From the NCBI GenBank assembly GCA_003137095.1, contig PLET01000048.1, forward strand, positions 52,886 through 90,472: a stretch of 37,587 bases of DNA, written 5' to 3'. The stretch is from Gammaproteobacteria bacterium (lineage in GTDB: Bacteria; Pseudomonadota; Gammaproteobacteria; Steroidobacterales; Steroidobacteraceae). This document shows, piece by piece, positions 27,907 to 36,226 of this stretch; position 1 is the first letter of the stretch; each line of letters opens with the position of its first letter. The position numbers and the translations under genes were made by a program. The notes under the pieces are model-generated. The model saw only the letters and a list, made by a program, of their open reading frames with translations, searched no databases and was not told the DNA's origin.

Positions 27907-29112
27907 ATGAGTTTCAACGCGGAGATTCCCTACGGCTGCTACTGGTCGACCCCGTTCGTGAAGTGGCAGGGCGCGCTCCAGCATTTGAACAGCATCGAGT
28001 TCGCGGCCTGGGTGACGCGTCGCGAGATCGAGCGGCGCGCCATCGATCCGGCTCGGATCGATCACGCCATCCTCGGCATCACCGTCATCCAGAACCGTGC
28101 CTTCTACGGTCTGCCCTGGCTCACGGGCATGGCCGGACTTGCCCATGTGACCGGGCCGACGTTCTCCCAGGCCTGCGCCACCGGGACGCGGATGCTGCTG
28201 GCTGGCATCCAGGAGATCGACTCAGGCAATTCGCAGCTGTCCGTGCTGATCGCGGCCGATCGCTGCTCGAACAGCCCGCATGTGTATTACCCGGAGCCCG
28301 CCGGCATCGGCGGCACGGGCAGCCACGAGGACTGGCTCATCGACGCCTTCAATTGCGATCCTCTCGGAAAAAATTCCATGGTGCAGACCGCCGAGAACGT
28401 GGCGCGCAAACATGCGATCACCCTGCAGGAGCAGCACGAGGTGGTGCTGCGCCGGCTGGAGCAGTACCGCGATGCCACCCAGGACAATTCGGCCTTCCAG
28501 CGCCGCTTCATGACGCTGCCCTTCGAGGTGCCGCGGCGCGATCTGAAAAAAACCGACCGGGTGATCGACGGCGACGAGGGGATCTTCGAGTCGAACGCCG
28601 AGGGCCTGGCGAAACTCAGGCCGGTGTTGCCCGGTGGTACGGTGACATTCGGCTCACAGACCCACCCGGCCGACGGCAATGCCGCCCTCATCGTCGCGAA
28701 CCCGGACCTCGCGCGCAGCTTAAGCCGAGATCCGGCGGTGCGCATCGAAGCCTGCGGCTTCGGTCAGGCGCGCGCCGATCAGGGTTTCATGCCGGAAGCC
28801 ACCGTGCCCGCGGCAGCCAAGGCGCTCGCCCAGGCGGGCGTGCGCGCCGATGAACTCGCCGCGGTGAAGACGCACAATCCCTTTGCGGTCAACGACATCG
28901 TGCTCTCCAGGGGGCTGGGCTTGAGCCTCGACAAAATGAACAACTTCGGATGCTCGCTGATCTGGGGCCATCCGCAGGCGCCCACCGCGCTGCGCTCCCT
29001 GATCGAGCTGATCGAGGAGCTGGTGCAGAAGGGCGGGGGACTCGGCCTGTTCACGGGTTGCGCGGCGGGCGACTCGGCCATGGCGGCGGTGATCCGGGTG
29101 TCCGCGCGCTGA
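27907..29112 (+). CDS. Thiolase-family acyl-CoA acetyltransferase with divergent active-site blocks
   Basis: A 401-residue thiolase fold. The acyl-accepting cysteine is C90 in SQACATGTRML, the histidine H355 in LIWGHPQAP, and the second cysteine C385 in FTGCAAGDSA. The block that is normally NEAFA reads HNPFAVND, so the standard asparagine-glutamate pair is changed. It probably splits a 3-oxoacyl-CoA with CoA, either 3-oxoadipyl-CoA (end of the box pathway) or 3-oxo-3-arylpropionyl-CoA giving benzoyl-CoA and acetyl-CoA. An 81-bp gap without recognisable control sites precedes it; the ribosome site is weak. Its stop lies 5 bp before the ligase GTG. Confidence 0.87.
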   Translation: MSFNAEIPYGCYWSTPFVKWQGALQHLNSIEFAAWVTRREIERRAIDPARIDHAILGITVIQNRAFYGLPWLTGMAGLAHVTGPTFSQACATGTRMLLAGIQEIDSGNSQLSVLIAADRCSNSPHVYYPEPAGIGGTGSHEDWLIDAFNCDPLGKNSMVQTAENVARKHAITLQEQHEVVLRRLEQYRDATQDNSAFQRRFMTLPFEVPRRDLKKTDRVIDGDEGIFESNAEGLAKLRPVLPGGTVTFGSQTHPADGNAALIVANPDLARSLSRDPAVRIEACGFGQARADQGFMPEATVPAAAKALAQAGVRADELAAVKTHNPFAVNDIVLSRGLGLSLDKMNNFGCSLIWGHPQAPTALRSLIELIEELVQKGGGLGLFTGCAAGDSAMAAVIRVSAR

Positions 29113-29117
29113 GCACC

Positions 29118-30986
29118 GTGGAGCGGGATCCCAGCAAGCTGTTTGCGCCGCCGGCGGTGATCGTGGAACGGCATGCCGACGGCAGCATGCGCCTGCGATC
29201 GCCGCAGCCGCTAAAGAGCGGCGCGCGCTGCGTCGGGGATTGGCTGATTGAGTGGGCGTCGCATGCGCCGGACCGGCTGTTCCTCGCCGAACGCGGCCCG
29301 GACGGGCGGTGGCGCGGCCCCACCTACGCCGAGGCGTACGAGGCGGTGGTGAGGATCGGCAGCTGGCTGCTCGGCCTGGGGCCATCCGGCAGGCGTCCGC
29401 TGCTGATGCTGCCGGACAACAGCGTCGACGCGAGCCTGCTCACCCTGGCGGCCATGCACGTCGGCATTCCCGCCGTTCCCGTGTCGCCCGCCTATTCCTT
29501 GATGTCGAATGATTTCGGCAAGCTCAAGGCCATCGTGCGCACGCGGAATCCCGGTGTGATGTACGTCGCCGATGCGCCGCGGTTTGCCGCGGCGCTGGCC
29601 GCCATCGAGGATCTGCACACGGCCGTCGTCATCGCCGCATCGGGCCATGAGCAGGTCCGCGGTGTGCGTCCTTGGGCCGAGCTTCTGGCGACACGCGATG
29701 AGAGCGCCGTGGCGCGCGCCTTCGCCGCCATCGGAGCCGACACCGTGGCAAAACTGCTGTTCACCTCCGGATCCACCGGCACGCCCAAGGGGGTGGTCAA
29801 CACACAGCGCATGCTGTGTGCCAATCAGCAGCAGCTGCTGCAGATCTGGCCGTTCTCCGCGTACTCACCGCCCGTGGTCGTCGACTGGCTGCCCTGGAGC
29901 CACACCTTCGGCGGGAATCACAATTTCAATTTCGTGCTGCGCGCCGGCGGAACCCTGTACATCGATGCCGGCCGGCCCGTCGCCGGACTCATCGAGCGCA
30001 CGGTCGCGAATCTCAAGGAGATTGCGCCGACGATTTACTTCAATGTGCCGCGCGGCTACGACCTGTTGGTCGGCGCGTTGCGCGCCGATGCCGATCTGCG
30101 GCAGCGCTTCTTCAGCCGGCTGCAGCTCATGTTTTATGCGGCCGCGGCACTTCCAGAGCACCTGTGGGAGGCGCTCGAGCAGCTGGCGCTGGAGGCGACC
30201 GGCGGCCCGATCGTCCTGGTGTCCTCCTGGGGTTCCACCGAGACGGCGCCTCTGGCCACCGCCTGCCATTTTCGCGCCGCGCGTGCGGGCAACATCGGAT
30301 TGCCCGTACCGGGTTGCGAACTCAAGCTGGTGCCCGGCGCTGACAAGCTGGAGGTCCGCGTGCGTGGTCCCCAGGTCATGCCGGGCTACTGGAACGAGCC
30401 GATGTTGAGCGCCCAAGCCTTCGACGAGGAAGGGTTCTACCGCATCGGCGATAGGGTGCGTTTCGTCGATGAACGGCATCCGCAGGGCGGCCTTTATTTC
30501 GACGGCCGCATCGCGGAGGATTTCAAACTCACCACCGGAACCTGGGTCAATGTGGGCGGATTGCGCGTCAAGGCATTGGCGGCATTGGCGCCGCTGGTGC
30601 AGGACCTGGTGGTGGCCGGACACGGGCGTGATCACGTGGCGTTTCTGATGTTCCCGCATCTCGCGAATTGCCGGCGGCTCTGCGGCGAGTCGGCCGCCGC
30701 CGCCACGGCCGCACAGATCCTCGCGAGCGAGGCGGTGACCGGGCCGGTGCGCGCCGGGCTCGAGAGACTACGACGCGAGGGGGTGGGCTCGTCGACCCAT
30801 GCCAGCCGGGCTCTGTTCCTCGAGGAGCCGCCCTCGCTCGACGCCGGCGAGATCACCGACAAGGGCTACATCAATCAACGCGCGGTGCTCGAACGTCGCG
30901 CCGCCGCCGTCGAAGCGCTGTACGGCGATCCGCCGCCTCCCGAGGTGTTGGAGCTGCGGAACGACCCTGACTCGAGCAATCGGTGA
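29118..30986 (+). CDS. Feruloyl-CoA-synthase-type aryl-CoA ligase, copy 2
   Basis: A 622-residue paralogue of the ligase at 4482-6314: P-loop FTSGSTGTPKG at about 215-225, [64 protein letters not shown] and the Fcs-type ending EITDKGYINQRAVLE. The GTG at 29118 is chosen because upstream in-frame sequence overlaps the thiolase in a frame that does not look coding. A CTG (29109) also overlaps the thiolase stop. It would activate a phenylpropenoic acid, feeding the hydratase/dehydrogenase and thiolase before it. Last gene of the boxCBA operon, followed by an AT-rich promoter region. Confidence 0.9.
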   Translation: MERDPSKLFAPPAVIVERHADGSMRLRSPQPLKSGARCVGDWLIEWASHAPDRLFLAERGPDGRWRGPTYAEAYEAVVRIGSWLLGLGPSGRRPLLMLPDNSVDASLLTLAAMHVGIPAVPVSPAYSLMSNDFGKLKAIVRTRNPGVMYVADAPRFAAALAAIEDLHTAVVIAASGHEQVRGVRPWAELLATRDESAVARAFAAIGADTVAKLLFTSGSTGTPKGVVNTQRMLCANQQQLLQIWPFSAYSPPVVVDWLPWSHTFGGNHNFNFVLRAGGTLYIDAGRPVAGLIERTVANLKEIAPTIYFNVPRGYDLLVGALRADADLRQRFFSRLQLMFYAAAALPEHLWEALEQLALEATGGPIVLVSSWGSTETAPLATACHFRAARAGNIGLPVPGCELKLVPGADKLEVRVRGPQVMPGYWNEPMLSAQAFDEEGFYRIGDRVRFVDERHPQGGLYFDGRIAEDFKLTTGTWVNVGGLRVKALAALAPLVQDLVVAGHGRDHVAFLMFPHLANCRRLCGESAAAATAAQILASEAVTGPVRAGLERLRREGVGSSTHASRALFLEEPPSLDAGEITDKGYINQRAVLERRAAAVEALYGDPPPPEVLELRNDPDSSNR

Positions 30987-31037
30987 TTTTATGAACAAGA
31001 TGAATTATTATCGATAAAATAGAAATATTACTATTTT
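30986..31037 (+). promoter_or_regulatory. AT-rich promoter with inverted repeats ahead of the meta-cleavage operon
   Basis: About 55 bp of strongly AT-rich DNA in a GC-rich setting. A sigma-70-like pair, TGAACA (30992-30997) and TAAAAT (31015-31020), is spaced 17 bp. Dyads: ATTTTAT (30986-30992) with ATAAAAT (31014-31020), the perfect 10-bp palindrome TTATCGATAA, and AAAATAG (31016-31022) with CTATTTT (31031-31037) around 8 bases. The last would sit over the expected transcription start and is a good operator candidate; no regulator gene for it is in the window. Confidence 0.55.
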
Positions 31038-31055
31038 TGACGACCGGGGAGCGGA

Positions 31056-32117
31056 ATGAACATCGCCGGAACCACCCACACTGCGCAGGCGGGCCAGCAC
31101 AGCCCGAATACCGGCCTGACGGGGCTCAACCGCGAAGTTCGCGTGGTGCAGCGTGCCACCGGAATCCCGGGGCCGGAGGTGTTCCGCGTCGGCGAGGCAC
31201 CCCGGCCGGAGTGTGCAGCGGACGGTGTGCTGGTGCGCGTGCTGTATGCCAGCGTCGATCCGGGCATGCGCGGCTGGCTTTCCGCCGAACGCAATTACTT
31301 CCATGTCGCGGATGGCGAGGTCATGCCGGCGGAAGGCGTGGGCGTGGTGATCGAAAGCCGCGATCCTCGCTGGCAGGTCGGCGACCAACTCTTCGGGCGA
31401 TTCGGCTGGCAGCAATACGCGGCTGCCGGCGCGGCGCAGCTGCATTGGCGCATCGACCCGAAGATCGCACCGCCGCCGGTCTGGGTGGGTTCGCTGGGCT
31501 TCAACGGCCTGACCGCGTGGGTGGGCCTGCGGCATCTCGGCCGGCCGCGCGCCGGTGACACGGTTCTGATCACCACGGCGGCCGGCGCCGTCGGTAGCGT
31601 GGTCGCGAGCCTCGCGCGCGCGTCGGGTGCAAACGTCGTGGGGATCGCCGGCGGCCCGGCCAAAGTGCGGCGCTGCCTGGATGATCTCGGTTATGCCGCC
31701 GCAATCGATTACAAGGCGCCGGATCTCGCCCGCTCCGTGGTGCAGGCCTGCCCGAACGGCGTCGACGTGTATTTCGACAACACCGGCGGCGCGATCGCCG
31801 ACGCGGTGTTTGCCGTGCTGAACAAGGGCGCGCGCATCGTACAATGCGGAACCACCTCGGTGGCGAGTTGGAATCCGCCGCCCTCGGGGCCCCGCCGCGA
31901 GCGCGACGTACTCGTCAAACGATTGAGCTGGTGCGGTTTCGTGATCACCGATCACGCCGATTTGTTCCCCCGGGCCTTCGAGGAGCTCAAGGATCTGTAC
32001 GTCCGCGGCGCGCTTGCCGCGGATACGCAGATCCTCGACGGCCTCGATGCCGCACCGGGCGCCCTGCAATATCTTTACAGCGGGGCCAATCACGGCCGGC
32101 TGTGCATACGCCCATAG
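31056..32117 (+). CDS. Zinc-free MDR NADPH-dependent reductase (CurA/2-alkenal-reductase-like)
   Basis: A 353-residue medium-chain dehydrogenase/reductase of the zinc-independent group: the DPGMRGW segment near residue 70, and the nucleotide-binding TTAAGAVGSVVASLA followed by DVYFDNTGG, as in CurA and leukotriene B4 12-hydroxydehydrogenase relatives. These reduce the C=C bond of alpha,beta-unsaturated ketones or aldehydes with NADPH. As first gene of the dioxygenase-FAH-BKACE operon it may saturate a side chain or ring-fission product. The substrate is unknown. GGGGAGCGG precedes the ATG. Confidence 0.85.
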   Translation: MNIAGTTHTAQAGQHSPNTGLTGLNREVRVVQRATGIPGPEVFRVGEAPRPECAADGVLVRVLYASVDPGMRGWLSAERNYFHVADGEVMPAEGVGVVIESRDPRWQVGDQLFGRFGWQQYAAAGAAQLHWRIDPKIAPPPVWVGSLGFNGLTAWVGLRHLGRPRAGDTVLITTAAGAVGSVVASLARASGANVVGIAGGPAKVRRCLDDLGYAAAIDYKAPDLARSVVQACPNGVDVYFDNTGGAIADAVFAVLNKGARIVQCGTTSVASWNPPPSGPRRERDVLVKRLSWCGFVITDHADLFPRAFEELKDLYVRGALAADTQILDGLDAAPGALQYLYSGANHGRLCIRP

Positions 32118-32122
32118 AAACT

Positions 32123-32166
32123 TTAGAACCCTTAGAACCCCCACCCTTGGACCTTGGACCTTGGAG
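32123..32166 (+). repeat. Tandem short repeats carrying the dioxygenase ribosome site
   Basis: In the 58-bp gap after the reductase gene, TTAGAACCC occurs twice head to tail (32123-32140), then the heptamer CTTGGAC occurs three times (32146-32166; the last copy ends in G). The third copy supplies GGAG, nine bases before the ATG at 32176. This looks like slippage-generated sequence that may influence translation initiation. Confidence 0.75.
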
Positions 32167-32175
32167 CAGCGACAC

Positions 32176-33132
32176 ATGATCACCGTGCAAGACGTCACCT
32201 GGGTGCGCATCGCCGCACCGGATCTGGATTTGATGGAGACCTTCCTCGAGGACTTCGGCATGCTGCGCGCTGCGCGCACGGCGACCCGTCTCTACATGCG
32301 CGGCCGGGGCGGGGAGCCCTTCGTGCACGTGACCGAACTCGGCGATCCGCGGCCCATCGGATTCGGGCTGCGGGCCGGATCGGCGCTGGACCTCGCGGCG
32401 CTGGCAAGGAAATTCAACACATCGGTGCAGCCGCGCACCGAACCGGGCGGCGGCGACGAGGTGGTGATCCAGGACCCCGACGGCAATCGCATCGAGGTGG
32501 TGTGTGGTCTCGCCGGGAGCAATCAGGCGTCGTCGCGCGCACCGTTCAAATTCAATCCCGCCGCAGACCGCGCACGTCCGGGCGGGACCATCCGCGTCAA
32601 GACGGCGCCCTCGCAGGTGCAGCGGCTCGGCCACGTCATGCTGCGAACCGCGCAGTTCGATGTGCTGCGCGCCTTCTACACCGGCATGTTCGGCATGCGC
32701 ATCTCGGACAACTATTACATGGGAACGGCCGACAACACGATCGCGAGCTTCCTGCACTGCGGCCTGAAGCAGCAGCTGGTCGACCACCACACCATCGCCA
32801 TCGTCGGTGACGGGCACACCGGTTTCGAGCACATCGCCTTCGAGGTGCTGGATCTCGACGATCTGATGAGCGGCAACCGGCATCTGATGGCACAGAATCG
32901 CTGGAAACACAGCTGGGGCGTCGGTCGCCACATCGAGGGAAGCCAGATTTTCGACTACTGGCGCGATCCCTTCGGCAACAAGATCGAGCACTGGACCGAC
33001 GGGGATCTGGTCAACGACGAGTACGTCGCGGGCAACGTGGAATTCAATCCCATGCAATGCCTGGCGCAATGGGGTCCGCCGCCCACCGCCGACTTCATGG
33101 GTCAGAACAGCCCGCCCCAGGAATCACGATGA
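32176..33132 (+). CDS. Type I extradiol ring-cleavage dioxygenase
   Basis: A 318-residue two-domain VOC protein with the layout of type I extradiol dioxygenases. The C-terminal domain carries the complete Fe(II) triad: H153 (RLGHVML), H219 (GFEHIAF) and E271 (NKIEHW), with H204/H205 (DHHTIA) and H245 as second-sphere candidates. The N-terminal domain is the degenerate copy. It should open a catechol next to the hydroxyls to a yellow ring-fission product. The catechol is not identified: dihydroxyphenylpropanoid or dihydroxybenzoate types would suit the region. The start at 32176 has a GGAG site inside a tandem repeat. ATGA overlap with the next gene. Confidence 0.87.
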   Translation: MITVQDVTWVRIAAPDLDLMETFLEDFGMLRAARTATRLYMRGRGGEPFVHVTELGDPRPIGFGLRAGSALDLAALARKFNTSVQPRTEPGGGDEVVIQDPDGNRIEVVCGLAGSNQASSRAPFKFNPAADRARPGGTIRVKTAPSQVQRLGHVMLRTAQFDVLRAFYTGMFGMRISDNYYMGTADNTIASFLHCGLKQQLVDHHTIAIVGDGHTGFEHIAFEVLDLDDLMSGNRHLMAQNRWKHSWGVGRHIEGSQIFDYWRDPFGNKIEHWTDGDLVNDEYVAGNVEFNPMQCLAQWGPPPTADFMGQNSPPQESR

Positions 33133-33977
33133 AACTTTGCCGGTTCACGCAGGGCGGATCGACACGCATCGGCAAGGTGGTCGGGGACCAGGTGGTCGAT
33201 CTGTCGCAAGTTGCGGGCGTCACGGGCTCCATGCGCGCGCTGCTCGGCAATTTCCCCGCGCTGCGCGCCGCGCTCGAGGCCGAGCGAGGGCCCGGCATCA
33301 CGCTCGAGCGGATCCGGCTGGCGGCACCGATCGACGATCCGCAGAAGTTTCTGGCGATCGGCATGAATTACCAGGCGCACGCCGATGAGGCCGCGGCGGC
33401 CGGCATTCCGGTGCCCAAGAGCCAGCTGTGGTTCAACAAGCAGGTGAGCTGCATCACCGGCCCCCGCAATCCCATCGAGCTGCCCAAAGTCTCGGACAAA
33501 CTCGACTATGAGGCGGAACTCGCCTTCGTCATCGGCAAACGCTGCCGGCACGTGCCGAAGGCGCAGGCGCGCACGGTCGTCGCCGGCTACCTGGTGGCGA
33601 ACGATGTGTCGGTGCGCGACTGGCAGGCGCGCTCCCCCACCTACACCCTCGGCAAGAGCTTCGATACCCATGGACCCATCGGTCCCTGGATCACCACCGA
33701 TGACGAAGTCGCCGATCCGCACGCGCTCGACATGCGGCTCACCGTCAACGGCGAGGAGCGTCAGCACAGCTCGACCGGCGGCATGATCTACGACATCTAC
33801 GATCAGATCGCCTATCTCTCGACCGTCATGACCCTGGAGCCCGGCGATCTCATCTCCACCGGCACGCCGTCGGGCGTGGGCATCGCCAGCGGGCGGTTCC
33901 TGAAGACCGGTGACGTGGTCAGAGTCGAGATCGGGGAACTCGGCGCGATCGAGAACACCGTCCAACCGGAGGCTTGA
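33129..33977 (+). CDS. FAH-family hydrolase/isomerase
   Basis: A 282-residue fumarylacetoacetate-hydrolase-fold protein with the usual N-terminal MKLCRF...G.V.GD.V.DL domain. The metal ligands are E128 and E130 (DYEAELA) and D159 (VANDVSVRD), with STGTPSGVG near the end. Relatives hydrolyse acylpyruvates or isomerise or decarboxylate meta-cleavage products. Coupled by ATGA to the extradiol dioxygenase, it most likely processes the ring-fission product to a smaller acid. Longer than the fumarylpyruvate hydrolase at 9963 and not its close copy. Confidence 0.88.
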   Translation: MKLCRFTQGGSTRIGKVVGDQVVDLSQVAGVTGSMRALLGNFPALRAALEAERGPGITLERIRLAAPIDDPQKFLAIGMNYQAHADEAAAAGIPVPKSQLWFNKQVSCITGPRNPIELPKVSDKLDYEAELAFVIGKRCRHVPKAQARTVVAGYLVANDVSVRDWQARSPTYTLGKSFDTHGPIGPWITTDDEVADPHALDMRLTVNGEERQHSSTGGMIYDIYDQIAYLSTVMTLEPGDLISTGTPSGVGIASGRFLKTGDVVRVEIGELGAIENTVQPEA

Positions 33978-33978
33978 C

Positions 33979-34908
33979 ATGGCACGCTCGGTCATCATCA
34001 CCTGCGCGATCACCGGATCCCTGCACACCCCCAGCATGTCGCCGCATTTGCCGATCACACCGCAGGAAATCGCCTCAGGCTCGATCGAAGCGGCCAAGGC
34101 GGGCGCCTCCATCCTGCACCTGCACGCGCGCAATCCGGCGAATGGCCGGCCGACGGCGGACCCGGCGGTGTTCGCGCAGTTCCTGCCCATCATCCGCGCC
34201 GGTACCGATGCGGTGGTGAACATCACCACCGGCGGGGCGCCCGGCATGACCATGGACGAGCGGCTCGCCGCGCCCGAGGCGGCAAGTCCGGAGATGACCT
34301 CGCTCAACATGGGGTCCATCAACTTTGGACTGTTCCCCGCACTGTCGAAGATGAAGGAGTTTCGCTTCGACTGGGAGAAGCCGTTTCTCGAAGGCTCACG
34401 CGATCTGGTGTTTCGCAACACCTTCACCGATATCGAGAGCATCCTCTCGAGGCTCGGCAAGGGCCATGGTGCGCGCTTCGAATTCGAATGCTACGACGTC
34501 GGACACCTGCACAATCTCGCGTGGGTGATGGACCAGAAGCTGTACGAGCCGCCGCTGTTCATCCAGTTCTGCCTCGGGATATTGGGCGGCATCGGCGCGG
34601 AAATCGACCATCTGCTGCACATGGTGCGCACCGCGCAGCGCCTGTTCGGCAGCGACATCGAATGGTCGGTGCTCGCGGCCGGCCGCCATCAGATGCCCAT
34701 GGCCACGCAGAACATCCTGCTTGGCGGCAATGCCCGGGTGGGCCTCGAGGACAGCCTGTATCTGGAGCGCGGCCGGCTCGCGGCCACCAATGCCGAGCAG
34801 GTGCGCAAGATCGTGCATATCCTCGGCGAGCTCGGCTACACGGTGGCCACGCCCGCCGAGGTGCGCCAGCGGCTGAAGCTCAAGGGGCTGGCGCAAACGC
34901 GCTATTGA
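33979..34908 (+). CDS. BKACE (DUF849) beta-keto-acid cleavage enzyme
   Basis: A 309-residue TIM-barrel protein of the BKACE family: N-terminal VIITCAITG, the zinc pair H47 and H49 in LHLHARNP, NITTGG, E228 in the IEWSV segment as third-ligand candidate, and ARVGLEDSLYL near the C terminus. BKACE enzymes join a beta-keto acid with acetyl-CoA to give acetoacetate and a shortened acyl-CoA, as Kce does in lysine fermentation. Here the beta-keto acid would be produced by the dioxygenase/FAH pair. The ATG lies 1 bp after the FAH stop, so the three are one translation unit. Confidence 0.9.
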   Translation: MARSVIITCAITGSLHTPSMSPHLPITPQEIASGSIEAAKAGASILHLHARNPANGRPTADPAVFAQFLPIIRAGTDAVVNITTGGAPGMTMDERLAAPEAASPEMTSLNMGSINFGLFPALSKMKEFRFDWEKPFLEGSRDLVFRNTFTDIESILSRLGKGHGARFEFECYDVGHLHNLAWVMDQKLYEPPLFIQFCLGILGGIGAEIDHLLHMVRTAQRLFGSDIEWSVLAAGRHQMPMATQNILLGGNARVGLEDSLYLERGRLAATNAEQVRKIVHILGELGYTVATPAEVRQRLKLKGLAQTRY

Positions 34909-36123
34909 ATGGACGCGCCCTTGTCTCTGGGCCGCTTTGAGGTCACGGTCATCGCGGCCTGCGCTGCGGCCATTTTTTTCGACGGTTTCGACGCCCAGGC
35001 CATCGGCTATGTGGGCCCCAGCCTCATCCAGGCCTTCCGCATCGCCCCGAGCGCCTTAGGACCGGTGTTCAGCGCTGGGCTGGTAGGCATCATGCTCGGC
35101 GCGCTGTTGATCGCGCCGCTGGCCGACCGGGTAGGGCGGCGGCCGGTGATCCTCGCCTCGATCGCGATGTTCGCGGCCTTCACCCTGGCGACCGCCTGGG
35201 CGGGCTCGATCACGGTATTGCTGTGGCTGCGGCTGTTGACCGGTCTCGGACTCGGCGGCTGCATGCCCAATGCCATCGCGCTGACCACGGAATATTCGCC
35301 GGCACGGCTGCGGGGATTTCTGGTTACCCTGATGTTCAACGGATTCACGCTCGGATCCCTGCTCGGCGGGGTGCTGGCGCATCAGCTCATTCCCGTGTTC
35401 GGCTGGCGCGCGGTGTTCGTCGCCGGCGGTGCGCTGCCGCTGTTGCTATTGCCGGTGTTGCTGTTCACGCTGCCGGAGTCGCAGCGCTTTCTACGCGGTC
35501 AGGAAGCTGCCGTGAAACGCTCGGTCGGCGAGCTGTTCAAAGACGGCCGCGGCCGCGCCACGGCGGTGCTTTGGATCGTCTTCTTCATGAGCCTGTTGGA
35601 TGTTTACCTGTTGGTGAGCTGGCTGCCGACGGCGCTCAACCAGGCGGGCGTGCCGGCGCAAACCGCCATCCTCCTGGGGAGCCTGCTGCAGGTGGGAGCT
35701 CTGGTCGGGACACTGCTCTGTGGCGCCGGGCTGGATCGATTCGGCGGCAACGCCGTGCTGGTGCCGGCATACCTGCTGGCCGCGCTGAGCATTGCGGCCA
35801 TCGGCGTGTTTTCCGCGGCGAGCCTTGCCATGACCACCTTCGCGGTGTTCATGGCCGGTGCCGGCATCATCGGCGGTCAGACCGCCGCCAATGCGCTGGC
35901 GGCCGGCTCCTATCCCACCAAGATCCGCTCCACCGGGGTGGGATGGGCATTGGGCATCGGCCGTATCGGCTCCATTATCGGGCCGCTGGTGGCGGCGGCC
36001 CTGCTGTCGATGCAGGTTTCGGTGAAGGGAATCTTTTTGATCAGCGCCATTCCCGCGCTGGTGGCGGCCGGGGCGATCGCCTGCTTCGGTCCCTGGCGCA
36101 ACATCGGGGCGGGTGCCGACTAG
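34909..36123 (+). CDS. AAHS-type MFS transporter for an aromatic acid
   Basis: A 404-residue major facilitator with the aromatic acid:H+ symporter hallmark DGFDAQAIGYVGPSL in TM1, the loop motif PLADRVGRRPVI after TM2, and RLLTGLGLGGCMPNAIALTTEY in TM4. Twelve membrane segments are likely. It probably imports the substrate of the operon it closes; the substrate identity is open. The ATG follows the BKACE stop immediately. The 103 bp after it hold a short CCGTACGG palindrome and a lone TTGACA (36143-36148) without a convincing -10. Confidence 0.9.
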   Translation: MDAPLSLGRFEVTVIAACAAAIFFDGFDAQAIGYVGPSLIQAFRIAPSALGPVFSAGLVGIMLGALLIAPLADRVGRRPVILASIAMFAAFTLATAWAGSITVLLWLRLLTGLGLGGCMPNAIALTTEYSPARLRGFLVTLMFNGFTLGSLLGGVLAHQLIPVFGWRAVFVAGGALPLLLLPVLLFTLPESQRFLRGQEAAVKRSVGELFKDGRGRATAVLWIVFFMSLLDVYLLVSWLPTALNQAGVPAQTAILLGSLLQVGALVGTLLCGAGLDRFGGNAVLVPAYLLAALSIAAIGVFSAASLAMTTFAVFMAGAGIIGGQTAANALAAGSYPTKIRSTGVGWALGIGRIGSIIGPLVAAALLSMQVSVKGIFLISAIPALVAAGAIACFGPWRNIGAGAD

Positions 36124-36226
36124 ACCACCGTACGGCACCGTATTGACACTGGACCTTCGCCGGTGGCACGATGGCGAACAATTACTCGAGTCCGATCCGC
36201 TTATCGGGCCTTGAAACGGGGGAGGC

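Noticed and set aside
36164-36179. TGGCACG resembling a sigma-54 -24 element before the tannase-family gene
   Set aside because: There is no TTGC at the required distance for the -12 element. The nearby TTGACA (36143) also lacks a -10, so I call no promoter here.
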